A stretch of 64,000 nucleotides of DNA from Kitasatospora sp. NBC_01250 (GCF_036226465.1 NZ_CP108476.1:930001-994000), one strand, 5' to 3'; numbered from the stretch's first letter, positions 34,335 through 43,563 are shown. Notes: a model not told the origin generated them from the sequence alone. Numbers and translations: made by a program.

Positions 34335-36292
34335 GCGGCCCCCTCCGCGTCGGTCGTGCCGACCGCGACCTGGTGCTGGTGCGAGAAGACCAGGGCGTCC
34401 GGCGCCACCTCGACCCGCTCGGCGGGCGCACCGCGGCGGCCGGTGATCGGGTCCGCCGGGAAGAGCCGCAGCTCGTCGACGCCCGCGACGCCGGGCACCT
34501 GCTGGAGCACCGCGAACATCTCCCCGTACTGCACCGCCCGGCCGAACGGCCAGCCCCGCCCGTCGGCGCCGCCGACCAGCGGGTTGAGGTACCGGAACAG
34601 CGCCGCGAGCGCCGCCTCCCGCACCCGGTCGGCGTCCGGGGAGCGGGTGGTGAGCCGGGCGACCACCGTCACGCCCTGGTAGTCGGGGGGCTGCACGACG
34701 AGCCGGGTGCCGAGCAGCCGCCGCTCGTCCAGCTCGGCCGCGATGGCGGCCACCATCGACTCGGCGGGGATCAGCTGCTCGAAGCGCAGCCGGTCGCCCT
34801 CGTCCGCCACCGCGCCGGGCACCACGAGCACCCGCACCGCCCCCGCCTCCCCGGCCACGGCCGGCACGCACCGGACCCGGGCCGCGGCGGGCGCGGCCTG
34901 CCGGGCGATCAGCTCGAAGTCCTCGGCGGTGACGGCCCGTTCCTGCAGGCGCAGCAGGTGCGGGGCGCGCAGTTTGGCGTTCTCCGGGGTCTCGCCGTCG
35001 ACGCCGCCGTGCGCCGCCTCGCGGTTGTCGACACTGGCGACGTAGGGGACCGAGCTGCGCAGCACCGAGATGGTGCCGCGGGCGACGTTGCCCGCGCTCC
35101 CGCCGCCCGTGCGGTAGTGCGGGACCCGCAGCTGCGCCCCCTTGGCCGGCACCGCGCCGAAGGAGCGCAGGCTCCCGTCGGGCTCCCGGACGGCGGGCGG
35201 GAAGCTGAACTCGCCCGTGGTCGCGTCGATCACCACGTGCCGGTCGGTCGGCGCAGAGTCGCCGAAGTGCTCGACGGCGGTCCACCGCTCCCAGCCCTCG
35301 CCCGCCGACACCTCGACCGCCGGCGGCTCGCCGTCCAGCAGGATCGGCACTCTGGCCAGGCGGAAGCGCTGACCCGCGACGCCTTCCGAGGTGCCGAGCG
35401 GCGCGTCGGCCACCGACTGGGCGTGGGTGACGGTCGCGGTGGCGCCGACCGTGAACACCTCGGCCCGGCGGATCGTGGGCGACTCGGCGTAGAACGGCTG
35501 GCCCGGCTCCGGCGCGGTCACCCGGCAGCGCAGCCAGGCCGCGCGCCGCCCGGCCACCACCGAGACGGCCTGCACGGGAGGAACGAACACCACCACCTCA
35601 CCGGGCCGGTTGAGGCCGCCGGTGGTGTCGGTGCCGGTCTCGCAGACGACCCACCGCAGCCCGTCCCACACCTCCCAGCGCAGCGGCGGCTGCCGCGGGT
35701 CGACGCCGACGCCCTCCACCCGGCTGTCCAGCCGGACCACGAGGATGCACCGCGCCACCACCTGCGGCAGCGCGAACAGCATGGCGTCCCCGACCTCGGG
35801 ACGCGGCTGGAAGCACGGCAGGTCCGCGCCCTCGGCGAGCTGGTCGGTGCGGTCGCGCTGCTCGCCCGTGGCGGCCAGGGTGACCAGCCGTTCGAGCGAG
35901 CTGGGCACCACCGGGAGGTCCTCGGCGGTGGCGAACACCACCGCCTCCTCGGTCTCGGTGCGCAGCGTGGAGACCTCGGTGCCCGCCCGCAGCAGCACGG
36001 TCTCCGGCTGCGGCGCCGAGAGCCAGAAGTCGACCTCCGCCCGCGCGGCGGACGGCGGGAAGAGCTGGATGCCGAGCAGGTCGAGGAAGGCCGTGTAGTT
36101 CTTCTCCGGTACCCGGTTCAGCCGGTAGAGCAGCTGGTCCACCAGGTAGGCGAAGGTCTCGATCAGGGTGACCCCGGGGTCGGAGACGTTGTGGTCGGTC
36201 CACTCCGGTGCGCGCTGCTGGACGTAGCGCTTGGCCTCGTCGACGAGTTGCTGGAAACGGCGGTCGTCCAGGTTCGGGGAGGGCAGCGCCAT
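34331..36292 (-). CDS. CIS baseplate J/gp47-like wedge protein (Afp11/Cis11-like)
   Basis: A 653-residue protein with the baseplate J signature: EWTDHNVSDPGVTLIETFAY with LVDQLLYRLNRVPEK near the N-terminus, and TAEDFELIARQAAPAAARVR in the C-terminal domain, followed by the LxxFRYLNPLVGG segment. These form the wedge ring around the spike. The ATG at 36292 overlaps the gp25 stop by one base. No separate second wedge protein (Afp12-type J) is present. Confidence 0.93.
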   Translation of the reverse strand: MALPSPNLDDRRFQQLVDEAKRYVQQRAPEWTDHNVSDPGVTLIETFAYLVDQLLYRLNRVPEKNYTAFLDLLGIQLFPPSAARAEVDFWLSAPQPETVLLRAGTEVSTLRTETEEAVVFATAEDLPVVPSSLERLVTLAATGEQRDRTDQLAEGADLPCFQPRPEVGDAMLFALPQVVARCILVVRLDSRVEGVGVDPRQPPLRWEVWDGLRWVVCETGTDTTGGLNRPGEVVVFVPPVQAVSVVAGRRAAWLRCRVTAPEPGQPFYAESPTIRRAEVFTVGATATVTHAQSVADAPLGTSEGVAGQRFRLARVPILLDGEPPAVEVSAGEGWERWTAVEHFGDSAPTDRHVVIDATTGEFSFPPAVREPDGSLRSFGAVPAKGAQLRVPHYRTGGGSAGNVARGTISVLRSSVPYVASVDNREAAHGGVDGETPENAKLRAPHLLRLQERAVTAEDFELIARQAAPAAARVRCVPAVAGEAGAVRVLVVPGAVADEGDRLRFEQLIPAESMVAAIAAELDERRLLGTRLVVQPPDYQGVTVVARLTTRSPDADRVREAALAALFRYLNPLVGGADGRGWPFGRAVQYGEMFAVLQQVPGVAGVDELRLFPADPITGRRGAPAERVEVAPDALVFSHQHQVAVGTTDAEGAA

Positions 36293-36723
36293 CAGTGGCC
36301 TCCTCCGTCCAAGGCGTCGGCGGCGTCCGGGTGTTCGGGGATGGTGTAGAAGGGGAAGACGAGGTTGCGGCGGTCGTTGGTGGACCGCACGGTGTAGTGG
36401 ACGTCGATGTAGAGCGTGCCCTCGTCGATGCTGTCGAAGGCGATCCGCACGTCGTCGACCGCGATCCGCGGCTCCCAGCGCTCCAGCGCGATCCGCACCT
36501 CGCGCGCGATCCGGCCCGCGGTGGTCCCGTCGCCCGGCGCGAAGACGTACTCGTGGATGCCGCAGCCGAATTCGGGGCGCATCGGGCGTTCGCCGGGGGC
36601 GGTGCCGAGGACGAGCCGGATCGCCTCCGCGATCTCCCGGTCGCGGTCGACCATGCCGATGCCGCCGGTGGCGTTCACCCGGAGCGGGAACGCCCAGCCG
36701 CGGCCGATGAAGTCGCCACTCAC
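36292..36723 (-). CDS. CIS baseplate wedge protein, GPW/gp25 family (Afp9/Cis9-like)
   Basis: A 143-residue gp25-like protein: FIGRGWAFPLRV at the start, DREIAEAIRLVLGTAPGERP, and the conserved MRPEFGCGIHEYVF containing the EFG segment that contacts the sheath in this family. The GTG at 36723 overlaps the PAAR stop (GTGA). Expected to nucleate sheath assembly on the baseplate. Confidence 0.95.
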   Translation of the reverse strand: MSGDFIGRGWAFPLRVNATGGIGMVDRDREIAEAIRLVLGTAPGERPMRPEFGCGIHEYVFAPGDGTTAGRIAREVRIALERWEPRIAVDDVRIAFDSIDEGTLYIDVHYTVRSTNDRRNLVFPFYTIPEHPDAADALDGGGH

Positions 36724-37031
36724 GCGGCGCCTCCGATCAGCACGTCGAAGGCACCGGCGATGATCTTGGCGCCGCAGGCCGTCTGGTCGCCCATCCGCGC
36801 CGCGGGCAGGCCCCCGATCAGCACCACTCCCCCGGCCACCGCGCCGACGCCCGGCATGACGACGTTGGCGGGCCCGAGTTCCACGTGCGGGACGCAGGCG
36901 TGCAGGCTGCCGGTGACCGCGGCCGGCCGGCCGCCGATCAGCACGGTCGCCACCGCGATGGCACCCGGCGGCGGGGTGGTGATCGTCCCGCCGTGGTCGG
37001 TGGCATCGCCCGTCCGGGCTGCGGGGGGCAT
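36720..37031 (-). CDS. PAAR-domain spike tip protein (Afp10/Cis10-like)
   Basis: A 103-residue PAAR-like protein. It opens with PAARTGDATDHGG and contains ATVLIGGRPAAV, GVVLIGGLPAARMGD and FDVLIGGAA, the repeated beta motifs of the cone that caps the VgrG spike. Metal-ligand candidates are the His in TDHGG and the His/Cys of SLHACVPH and TACGAK. The ATG at 37031 has only a weak ribosome-binding site and follows a repeat-filled gap. Confidence 0.92.
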   Translation of the reverse strand: MPPAARTGDATDHGGTITTPPPGAIAVATVLIGGRPAAVTGSLHACVPHVELGPANVVMPGVGAVAGGVVLIGGLPAARMGDQTACGAKIIAGAFDVLIGGAA

Positions 37032-37045
37032 GTGCGCGCTCCAAT

Positions 37046-37125
37046 CGGGTTGTTCGAGGTCCGGGTTCTTCAGGGGTCGGGCTCTTCGGGGTTCTGGTTG
37101 TCCGGGGGCCGGGTTGTCCGGGGTC
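37046..37125. repeat. 16-bp degenerate tandem repeat, 5 units, between the spike and PAAR genes
   Basis: Units start at 37046, 37062, 37078, 37094 and 37110 (consensus CGGGTTSTTCSGGGTC). They fill almost the whole gap between the VgrG-like gene and the PAAR gene. Confidence 0.85.
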
Positions 37126-38950
37126 AGTTGATCCTGACGAGAGCGGCCTTGAGCACCGCCATCGCACCGCCGTCCACGGTGGCCGCCGTCCGGCCGGTGA
37201 CCGTCACCTCTGCGCCGTCCACGGTGACCGCCGTCCGGCCGCTGACGGTCACCGAGCCACCGGTCAGCCGCACCTCCCCGGTGCCGGCGTCGAGAGTGAT
37301 GCCGGAGGAGGTGAGACGCACCGAACTCGCCGCCGCCCCACCGGCCGCACCGAAGACGGTCAGCACGATCTGGCCGTTCTGCTCGTCGAGCTTGACCTCC
37401 AACTTCTTGTCACCACTGGCCAGTCGGACCCCGGAGGGGCCGCCCGGCACGTCCAGCAGCTCCAGCCGGTGCCCCGAACGCGAGACCAGCGAACGGCGGT
37501 TGACCCGGCCGCTGCCCGCACTGATCAGCGGGACGTCGTGCGGCGACGGCGCGTCCAGGCCGTTGTAGAGGCCGCCCAGCACGTAGGGGCTGTCCAGGCT
37601 GCCCTGTTCGAAGCCGACCAGCACCTCGTCATTGACCTCGGGGCTGAACACACCGCCGCCCCCGTGACCGCCCCACTGCACCGTACGTACCCAGTCGGAG
37701 ACGTAACTGTCGTCCAGCCAGGGGAACTTCAGCCGCACCCAGCCGCGCTGCGCGTCCCCCGGCTCCCGGACGTCGGTGACCACGGCGATGGCCAGCCCCG
37801 GCATCCGCGGCCCGCGCGGCGCGGCGTTGCCCCCGGTCACCAGCCCGGCGAGCGAACGGTCCGGCGCCGCGCTGACCACCACCGTGGTGCGGTAACCCCG
37901 GTACGGCTCAAGGAGATGACGCACGGCGGTCGCGGTGTAGCGCCCGGAGAAGGCGGCGCCCACATTGCCCAGGGCCACGGGCGTGCCCGCCCGCAGCCGC
38001 GGATTGCCCTCGGCCACCACCTCCAACTCACCGAACCCGGCAGCCACCGAGGCGGCGATCGACCCGGCCGCGGCGGCCGTCTCCGCCTGCGTGCGGTAGG
38101 GGGTGTCGGCGACCGTCAGCCGGGTGGGACCGCGAAAGGCACCGGTCACCACCGACGGGCTCATCCCCGGCTGCACGGTCTGCGCGGTCACCGACGCTTC
38201 GGTGGCGACGAGTTCGCTCTTGGTGGTCACGTTCCAGCCGCGCACCTCGACCGTCTGCGCCCCGCCGGCGGCGGTCAGCACACCGCGCAGCTCCAGCAGG
38301 TTGCGCCCGTACTCCAGCACCAACGGGCTCAGCGGCGCCGGGGTGCTGGGGGCCGGGGCCGAGGAAGCGGGCTGGGGCTTGACGAACTCCAGCAGCCCGT
38401 CGTCGTCGACCCGCACCTGCGCGCCGCTCTCCTGCGCCAGGTACTGGAGGAACTCCCAGTCCGGGATGTTGGCCTGGGAGAGCTGCTGGTGGACGACGGC
38501 GAACGCGTCGACGCGCCCGCAGCCGAGCCCCGCGCCCGCGGCGACCTCGCGCACCACGTCCGCGGTCGTCATGTTGCGGAACGCCTTCACCCGGCGCCCG
38601 CGCATCAGCCGGTGAGTGACCGCCGCGGCCCGCACCACGGTGAACGAGCCCGTGGTGTCCACCTCCAGCTCCACGGCGGTCACCTCGCCGGTGAACAGCC
38701 GCAGCTGCGCGTGCCGCTGCACGGTGACCACGGAGACCCGCAGCGGGGTGCCGATGGTGATCCCGGTCGCGGTGAGGAAGGTGTGGTTGGCGTCGCGGAA
38801 GGTCAGCGCGGCGGTGTCGGGCAGGCCGACGCTCTCCTCGATGTCGCAGCAGACCAGTTGCTTCGCCCAGACCGGCGCCAGCGGGCCCGGCGCCTCGACG
38901 ACGGGGTCCGCGGCGAAGGACCGGCCGCCGCGCTCCTCGATGGTGCTCAT
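37124..38950 (-). CDS. VgrG-like hub/spike protein (Afp8/Cis8-like)
   Basis: A 608-residue fusion of hub and spike. The N-terminal part corresponds to gp27-like hub domains (VRVDDDGLLEFVK, DWEFLQYLAQESGAQ), followed by the OB-fold with DVREPGDAQRGWVRLKFPWL, SDWVRTVQWGGHGGGG and EVLVGFEQGSLDSPYVLG. The C-terminus is a beta-helical needle with short repeats (VTVSGRTAVTVDGAEVTV). Forms the trimeric central spike that receives the PAAR tip. The ATG overlaps the LysM gene stop (ATGA). Confidence 0.95.
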   Translation of the reverse strand: MSTIEERGGRSFAADPVVEAPGPLAPVWAKQLVCCDIEESVGLPDTAALTFRDANHTFLTATGITIGTPLRVSVVTVQRHAQLRLFTGEVTAVELEVDTTGSFTVVRAAAVTHRLMRGRRVKAFRNMTTADVVREVAAGAGLGCGRVDAFAVVHQQLSQANIPDWEFLQYLAQESGAQVRVDDDGLLEFVKPQPASSAPAPSTPAPLSPLVLEYGRNLLELRGVLTAAGGAQTVEVRGWNVTTKSELVATEASVTAQTVQPGMSPSVVTGAFRGPTRLTVADTPYRTQAETAAAAGSIAASVAAGFGELEVVAEGNPRLRAGTPVALGNVGAAFSGRYTATAVRHLLEPYRGYRTTVVVSAAPDRSLAGLVTGGNAAPRGPRMPGLAIAVVTDVREPGDAQRGWVRLKFPWLDDSYVSDWVRTVQWGGHGGGGVFSPEVNDEVLVGFEQGSLDSPYVLGGLYNGLDAPSPHDVPLISAGSGRVNRRSLVSRSGHRLELLDVPGGPSGVRLASGDKKLEVKLDEQNGQIVLTVFGAAGGAAASSVRLTSSGITLDAGTGEVRLTGGSVTVSGRTAVTVDGAEVTVTGRTAATVDGGAMAVLKAALVRIN

Positions 38951-39669
38951 GGGCGCCCGCCCCGGGTCCGCTCCGCGGTGCCCGGCACGATCAGCTCGCT
39001 GCCGGGGACGAGCACCATCGGGTCGTCGATGCCGTTGGCCTCGGCGATGGTGCGCCAGGCGCCCGCGTCGCCGTACGCGCGCCAGGCGAGCAGCGGCAGG
39101 CTGTCGCCCGCGATCACCTGGTGGGTGCTGCGTGCCTCCGGCGCGCCCGAGGTCGGGTTCTGGCCCGCCGGGTCGACGCTCGCCTCCTCGATGGTGAGCG
39201 CGCAGACGGCCCGCAACGGCTTGCCGTCCACGTCGAAGAGCGTGTAGGTGACCGACAGATCGGTCAGCACCCCGTTGAACGAAGTCGTCTGCGTGGTGCC
39301 CCAGTCCAGCCGCAGCCACGGGCTCGCCGGGGTCTTGCTCGCCAGGCTGCTCGGGGTGGGGACACAGCCCTTCATCAGCTCCGCCACCGCCCGCTCCACC
39401 GAGTTGTCATGGGTCGCCGTCGCGTCCAGGAACACCTCCAGCGAGAGCGAGCGCGGACCGCTGCCGACGAACTCGGGCAGCGCCGACTGACCCGCCATCC
39501 GGGACGGGGTGCGCCGCCACTCGGTGGACTTGCGCAGCACCAGGGTCGCCGGGTTGAACTGGAGCGGCAGCCTCACGATCGCCCCGCCGGGCTGGGCGCC
39601 GATCGCCGACGGGGGCTCCATGATGGTCAGTTGGGCGCGGGTGACACTCGCGGGGATCGCCGAGGACAT
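38947..39669 (-). CDS. LysM-containing CIS hub-adaptor protein (Afp7/Cis7-like)
   Basis: A 240-residue protein. The N-terminal about 170 residues are a beta-rich CIS/phage hub domain (PLQFNPATLVLRKSTEWRR, LSLEVFLDATATH). Residues about 180-230 are a LysM domain (THQVIAGDSLPLLAWRAYGD, then TIAEANGIDDPMVLVPGSEL). In known systems this protein joins the tube initiator and the spike hub. The ATG at 39669 has an excellent GGAGG six bases upstream. Confidence 0.94.
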   Translation of the reverse strand: MSSAIPASVTRAQLTIMEPPSAIGAQPGGAIVRLPLQFNPATLVLRKSTEWRRTPSRMAGQSALPEFVGSGPRSLSLEVFLDATATHDNSVERAVAELMKGCVPTPSSLASKTPASPWLRLDWGTTQTTSFNGVLTDLSVTYTLFDVDGKPLRAVCALTIEEASVDPAGQNPTSGAPEARSTHQVIAGDSLPLLAWRAYGDAGAWRTIAEANGIDDPMVLVPGSELIVPGTAERTRGGRP

Positions 39670-39728
39670 CCGGTACCTCCTTCCGTGCGGCGGGCGGCTG
39701 GTCTTGGGGCGGGGCGGGCGGCGGGTCC

Positions 39729-39752
39729 GGTGGCTGGTCGGGTGGCTGGTCG
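39729..39752. repeat. 12-bp tandem duplication between tube 2 and LysM genes
   Basis: Two copies of GGTGGCTGGTCG inside a longer G-rich, low-complexity gap (39670-39766). Confidence 0.7.
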
Positions 39753-39766
39753 GGCGGGGCAGTGGG

Positions 39767-40192
39767 TCATGACGGGCGCAGGCCCACGTGGGCGATCTCC
39801 AGGCTCTCCACCGCGGCTTCGGAACTCGCGGGGTCGAACGAGGGCCCCTGCCACCGCACCGGGACGATGCCGAGCACCTGCCAGGCGACGATGCGGCTCA
39901 AGTCCGGCCGCAGCGCCACGATTTCGCCGTCCTTCGGTTCCACCCGCCGGACGATCTCGTCCAGCCAGCGCGCGATCTTGGCGGTGTCGGCGGTGACCGC
40001 GCGGCTCAGCGTGATGTTCGACCAGGTGATGCGGCCCGGCAACTGCCAGGAGAAGCCGTTGTTGCCGCCTTCCGCGAACTCCTCGATCTCGACCTCCGCG
40101 CCGAGTCCCGAGCAGGTGGTGAAGTCGCCGAGGTCGTTGCCGCCGATCGTGAGCCTGAAGAACACGCTCGTCGCGAAGATGTTGTCGGTCAT
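39767..40192 (-). CDS. CIS tube initiator protein (second gp19-family tube protein, Afp5/Cis5-like)
   Basis: A 141-residue gp19/T4-like tail-tube family protein: FRLTIGGNDLGDFTTCSGLG, EFAEGGNNGFSWQLPGR and ITLSRAVTADTAKIARWLDE are typical. It differs clearly from the main tube protein at 44200, as expected for the ring that starts the tube on the hub. The ATG at 40192 has GGAGG five bases upstream. Confidence 0.94.
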   Translation of the reverse strand: MTDNIFATSVFFRLTIGGNDLGDFTTCSGLGAEVEIEEFAEGGNNGFSWQLPGRITWSNITLSRAVTADTAKIARWLDEIVRRVEPKDGEIVALRPDLSRIVAWQVLGIVPVRWQGPSFDPASSEAAVESLEIAHVGLRPS

Positions 40193-40230
40193 TCCTGCCT
40201 CCGTCGCCTGCCCGCCGCTGCCCTGTCCGC

Positions 40231-40266
40231 CATGCCTGCCACGCCTGCCACGCCTGCCCCGCCTGC
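40231..40266. repeat. 9-bp tandem repeat, 4 units, upstream of tube 2
   Basis: Units of CAYGCCTGC type at 40231, 40240, 40249 and 40258, filling half of the 74-bp gap between the giant repeat protein and the tube initiator gene. Confidence 0.85.
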
Positions 40267-43200
40267 TCAGCGGTGGCCGTCGTACGGCCGCCCGGCGCGC
40301 TCCCTTCCCCTGCGCAGTTCGGCGCGCAGCAGTCGGCCGACGGGTTCGATCAGGCGCCGGGCCAGCTCGTCGAGCTCGGCGGCGGCCACCTGCGGCGGAC
40401 CTGCGCTCGTGAGCGGGGACGTGGGCGGGGGTGACGTGGCGGCCGGGGTGGTCGAACCGGTGGTGGCGGGGGTGGTCCTGATGGGAGTCGCCCTGCCGGG
40501 GGCGGGGGCGGTGGTCGGGGTGCGGGCGGGTACGGCGGTCAACGGCACCCCGGACAGCCCCGCCTGCTCGGCCACCCGCCGCAGCACCACCGCCGTACCG
40601 GCCGACGGATGCGAGTGGGCGGGCGAGCCGCCCACCGTGGATGCGGGGTCCATGCTTGGCACGGGCACCGCGGACGACCGGGTGGGCCGGGCACCGACCG
40701 GCAACCGCTGGACGGCCGCCGCGCTGCGCGGAGGCACCAGGCGGACCACCGGGCCGGGCGCAGCGGCCCGGCCCACGGCCGCAGGCCCGCCGCGCTGTTC
40801 ACGCTGCACGGGCGCTGGCACGGGCGCGGGACCTGACGCGGGCACGGCCACGGACGCGGGACCTGACCGGGCCGACGGCGCGACGTACGGCGCGTCCAAC
40901 TGCACCGGGGCAGCGCCACCGGGCGCGAGCGCCGCGCGAGCACCGCCGCCCGGGCGCCCGGGTGTCGACGGACGAAGGACGGGGGCCACGGCATGCGCGG
41001 CGCCCGGTCGCGGCGGACGGACGGCAGCACCAGGGGCCGCCGGCGCCACCGGGGTCGCGGCATCGCGAGGGCCCGCAGGCCCACCTCCGGGCAGCGCCCG
41101 CCGCAGGACGACGGTGAGCCCGCGCCGCCAGGCGCTGGGCGCAGCGGGAGCCGCACCTGGCTGCCCATCAGCGCGCGAGCGCCGCTGGACGGCAGCCGCC
41201 CCGGGTACCGCTCGCCCCGCAGCCGACCGCCCCGCAACGCCGACCGGCGAACCCACCGGCGCCACCACCGTGCCCGCGACACCACGCCCGCGCCGCGACC
41301 GCTGCGCACCGGTAACCGCCCCAGAGGTCACCGGGCCCGCACCCCGCTCTCCCTCAGCACCCACCGGCGCACCCCCGCGCCCACGCCACGACCGCCGCAC
41401 AACCGCAGCCACCCCGGACGCCACCGGCCCCGCACCCGACCCTCCCTCAGCGCCCACCGGAGAACCCACCGGCGCCACCCCCCGTCCGCCCCGCGACCGC
41501 TGCACAACCGCAGCCGCAGCCGCAGGCACAGCCGCCCCAGGCACCGCCCGGCCCGCACCCGACCTTCCCTCGGCGGGTGCGGGCGGGTCCTGGCGCCAGG
41601 CGGCCCTGACCACGGGTGTGGTCGGGTGCGCGGGCGCGGCCGACCCGGGACCAGCTGCGCGCGCCGCCGCGGTCGCCGGGAGCGCGAAGCTCATCCGCCG
41701 CTCGCCGAGCAGCCCGCGCGTGCGGTGGACGGCCCCGGCCGTGCGCGCCGCGCCGTGCGGAGCAACCACCGGCACCGCCGGCATGTGGCCGCTCGCCGCC
41801 ACAGCGCGCTGCACCGGCCGCTCACCGATCGGCGGACGGGCCGGCGCCGACGGCTGCCGGGCCTGGTCCGAGGCTTCGCGGTCGTCCTGCCGGGGCGGGA
41901 CGGCAAGTGGCTGCGGCACGGCAGCAGGCGGCGCCGACGGGACGAGGGGCGTGGCCCCCGGCGGTGCGCCGGCCTCAGGTCGGGGCCCGCCGCCCGGAGC
42001 CTGCCGGGCCATCGGCCTGCTGCCGCCGTCCCGTGCACCCCCGCGCGTGGTCGCGACCCGGCGACCGGTGTCGGATCGCCCCTCATCGGCCGTGCGCTGG
42101 ACGGTGGTCGGATCCGCACCGCCGCCGGACTGCCCGGTGCTGACAGTGCCTTCCCCACGCGCACCGAGCGCGCCGCCGCTTGGACCCGCAGCGGCAGCGT
42201 CCCGGGCTGGGTCTTCCCGGCGCGGCCCCGTCCCGCTCCCCGCGGCCGACCGCTGCGCGACAGGGCCGCCGCCGGGACCCGACCCGCCGTCCGCAGCGCT
42301 CCTCCCCACCGGCTGCGTACTCCGCATCACAGCAGGGCCCCGCTCGCCTGGCCGCTCGGGCCGCTCGGACCGCCCGTGCCGCTCGCCAGGCCGCGCAGGA
42401 CGGCCGCCCGGCACGGCTGCGGTCGGCGGCAGCGCGTTGAGGGGCGCGCCCAGCCCCCCACGCCCCCGCGCAGGGGGAGAGCCGTCCGCCGGAGGAGCGG
42501 CCGAGCGCTGCCCGTGGGTGGCGCCGGTGGCCGTGGACGCGGGGCGGCCCGACTCTGCCGTCCCGGCCATCGGACCTCCAGGACCGGTCACGTGGGCGTC
42601 CCCGCGCACGATCGGCATCGGCGCAGCCGACGGACCGGACGCACGGTCAGCTCCACCGGGCCGCTGGGCCGCAGGCCGAGACGACGCGCTCGCGGGCAGC
42701 GCGGTCAGCGGCGCGCCGAGAACGGGTCGGCCCGGCACGGCGCCGGTAGCCGCGGCGCGCTGGACCACACCACCGGCGGGCCCAGCAGCCCGGTATTCGG
42801 TCACTGGCTGCGGCTGGGCCACAACCGCCGCACTCGCCTCAGGGCTCTCAGCTGGGGGCCCGGTCGGCTGCCCGACAACGGGCCGCACCACAGCGACCGT
42901 CCGCAGCGGCAGCGCACCGGGGCGCGGCGCCGCGGTCAGCGGCCGACCGACGGGGCGCGGCCGGACCGTTCGCGGCTCCCGCAGCCCCGAGGCCTCACCC
43001 TCGGCAGCCGGCGCCGCCGCCCGGTTCTCGACGCCGGCACCCGCAGCACCGCCCGGCCTGCCGGCACCCGACCGCTGCACCTGCCGCGCCGCACCACCCC
43101 GCCGCACCGCACCCGCAGCCCTCGCCGGCTCCACCCCCGCCGACTCCACCAACGGCTCGTCCGGCGGCCTCGGCGTCACGTACGGCAGCACGACGCCGTC

Positions 43201-43563
43201 CGCACCGGCGGCCCCCACCGGACGCAGCGGCCGGGCCACCGCCCGCAGGATGCCCGCCGGCGCCGACGGGAGCACGGCGTGGCCGAGGCTGCCGCAGCGC
43301 GACGGGTTCTGCCAGGAGGCGAGCCGGGACCGGAAGCGCAGACCGTCGCTGACCCCGGTCACCGGCCCGGCGAGCATCGGGGCCACGGGCGCGACCGCCC
43401 GCCAGCCCCCGTCCGGGATCCCCTCACCGGAGTCCGCGGCAGGAACCGCCCCGGACACCGCCCCGGGCACCTCCGCAGGGGCCACCCCGGCCACCTCCGC
43501 AGGCCCCGCGCCCCTGCCCCCCGTCCGGCGGGCGAGCCCGTCCCAGAAGCCCATGCCGCTCAT
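40267..43563 (-). CDS. Giant disordered Pro/Ala/Gly/Arg-rich protein with VQR motifs, in the CIS tape-measure position
   Basis: A 1098-residue protein of no family I recognise, mostly low-complexity and probably disordered. VQR occurs at least eight times (VQRSGAG, VQRAAAT, VQRTADE, VQRAVAA, VQRSRGG, VQRRSRA, VQREQRG, VQRLPVG) with AQR and VRR variants, and a second motif, GAPLTALP/GAPLNALP/GVPLTAVP, occurs three times. About 41190-41520 encodes three diverged units of 32-40 residues around RSRRGRG and APVGSPVG. Only the ends look structured: MSGMGFWDGLARR at the N-terminus and a helix LDELARRLIEPVGRLLRAEL at the C-terminus. The ATG at 43563 overlaps the DUF6760 stop (ATGA), which fixes the strand although other frames are also open. 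It lies between tail-assembly genes and the tube initiator, where phages encode the tape measure. Tape measure, lumen-loading factor or cargo are all possible. Confidence 0.75.
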   Translation of the reverse strand: MSGMGFWDGLARRTGGRGAGPAEVAGVAPAEVPGAVSGAVPAADSGEGIPDGGWRAVAPVAPMLAGPVTGVSDGLRFRSRLASWQNPSRCGSLGHAVLPSAPAGILRAVARPLRPVGAAGADGVVLPYVTPRPPDEPLVESAGVEPARAAGAVRRGGAARQVQRSGAGRPGGAAGAGVENRAAAPAAEGEASGLREPRTVRPRPVGRPLTAAPRPGALPLRTVAVVRPVVGQPTGPPAESPEASAAVVAQPQPVTEYRAAGPAGGVVQRAAATGAVPGRPVLGAPLTALPASASSRPAAQRPGGADRASGPSAAPMPIVRGDAHVTGPGGPMAGTAESGRPASTATGATHGQRSAAPPADGSPPARGRGGLGAPLNALPPTAAVPGGRPARPGERHGRSERPERPGERGPAVMRSTQPVGRSAADGGSGPGGGPVAQRSAAGSGTGPRREDPARDAAAAGPSGGALGARGEGTVSTGQSGGGADPTTVQRTADEGRSDTGRRVATTRGGARDGGSRPMARQAPGGGPRPEAGAPPGATPLVPSAPPAAVPQPLAVPPRQDDREASDQARQPSAPARPPIGERPVQRAVAASGHMPAVPVVAPHGAARTAGAVHRTRGLLGERRMSFALPATAAARAAGPGSAAPAHPTTPVVRAAWRQDPPAPAEGRSGAGRAVPGAAVPAAAAAVVQRSRGGRGVAPVGSPVGAEGGSGAGPVASGVAAVVRRSWRGRGGAPVGAEGERGAGPVTSGAVTGAQRSRRGRGVAGTVVAPVGSPVGVAGRSAAGRAVPGAAAVQRRSRADGQPGAAPAAPSAWRRGLTVVLRRALPGGGPAGPRDAATPVAPAAPGAAVRPPRPGAAHAVAPVLRPSTPGRPGGGARAALAPGGAAPVQLDAPYVAPSARSGPASVAVPASGPAPVPAPVQREQRGGPAAVGRAAAPGPVVRLVPPRSAAAVQRLPVGARPTRSSAVPVPSMDPASTVGGSPAHSHPSAGTAVVLRRVAEQAGLSGVPLTAVPARTPTTAPAPGRATPIRTTPATTGSTTPAATSPPPTSPLTSAGPPQVAAAELDELARRLIEPVGRLLRAELRRGRERAGRPYDGHR

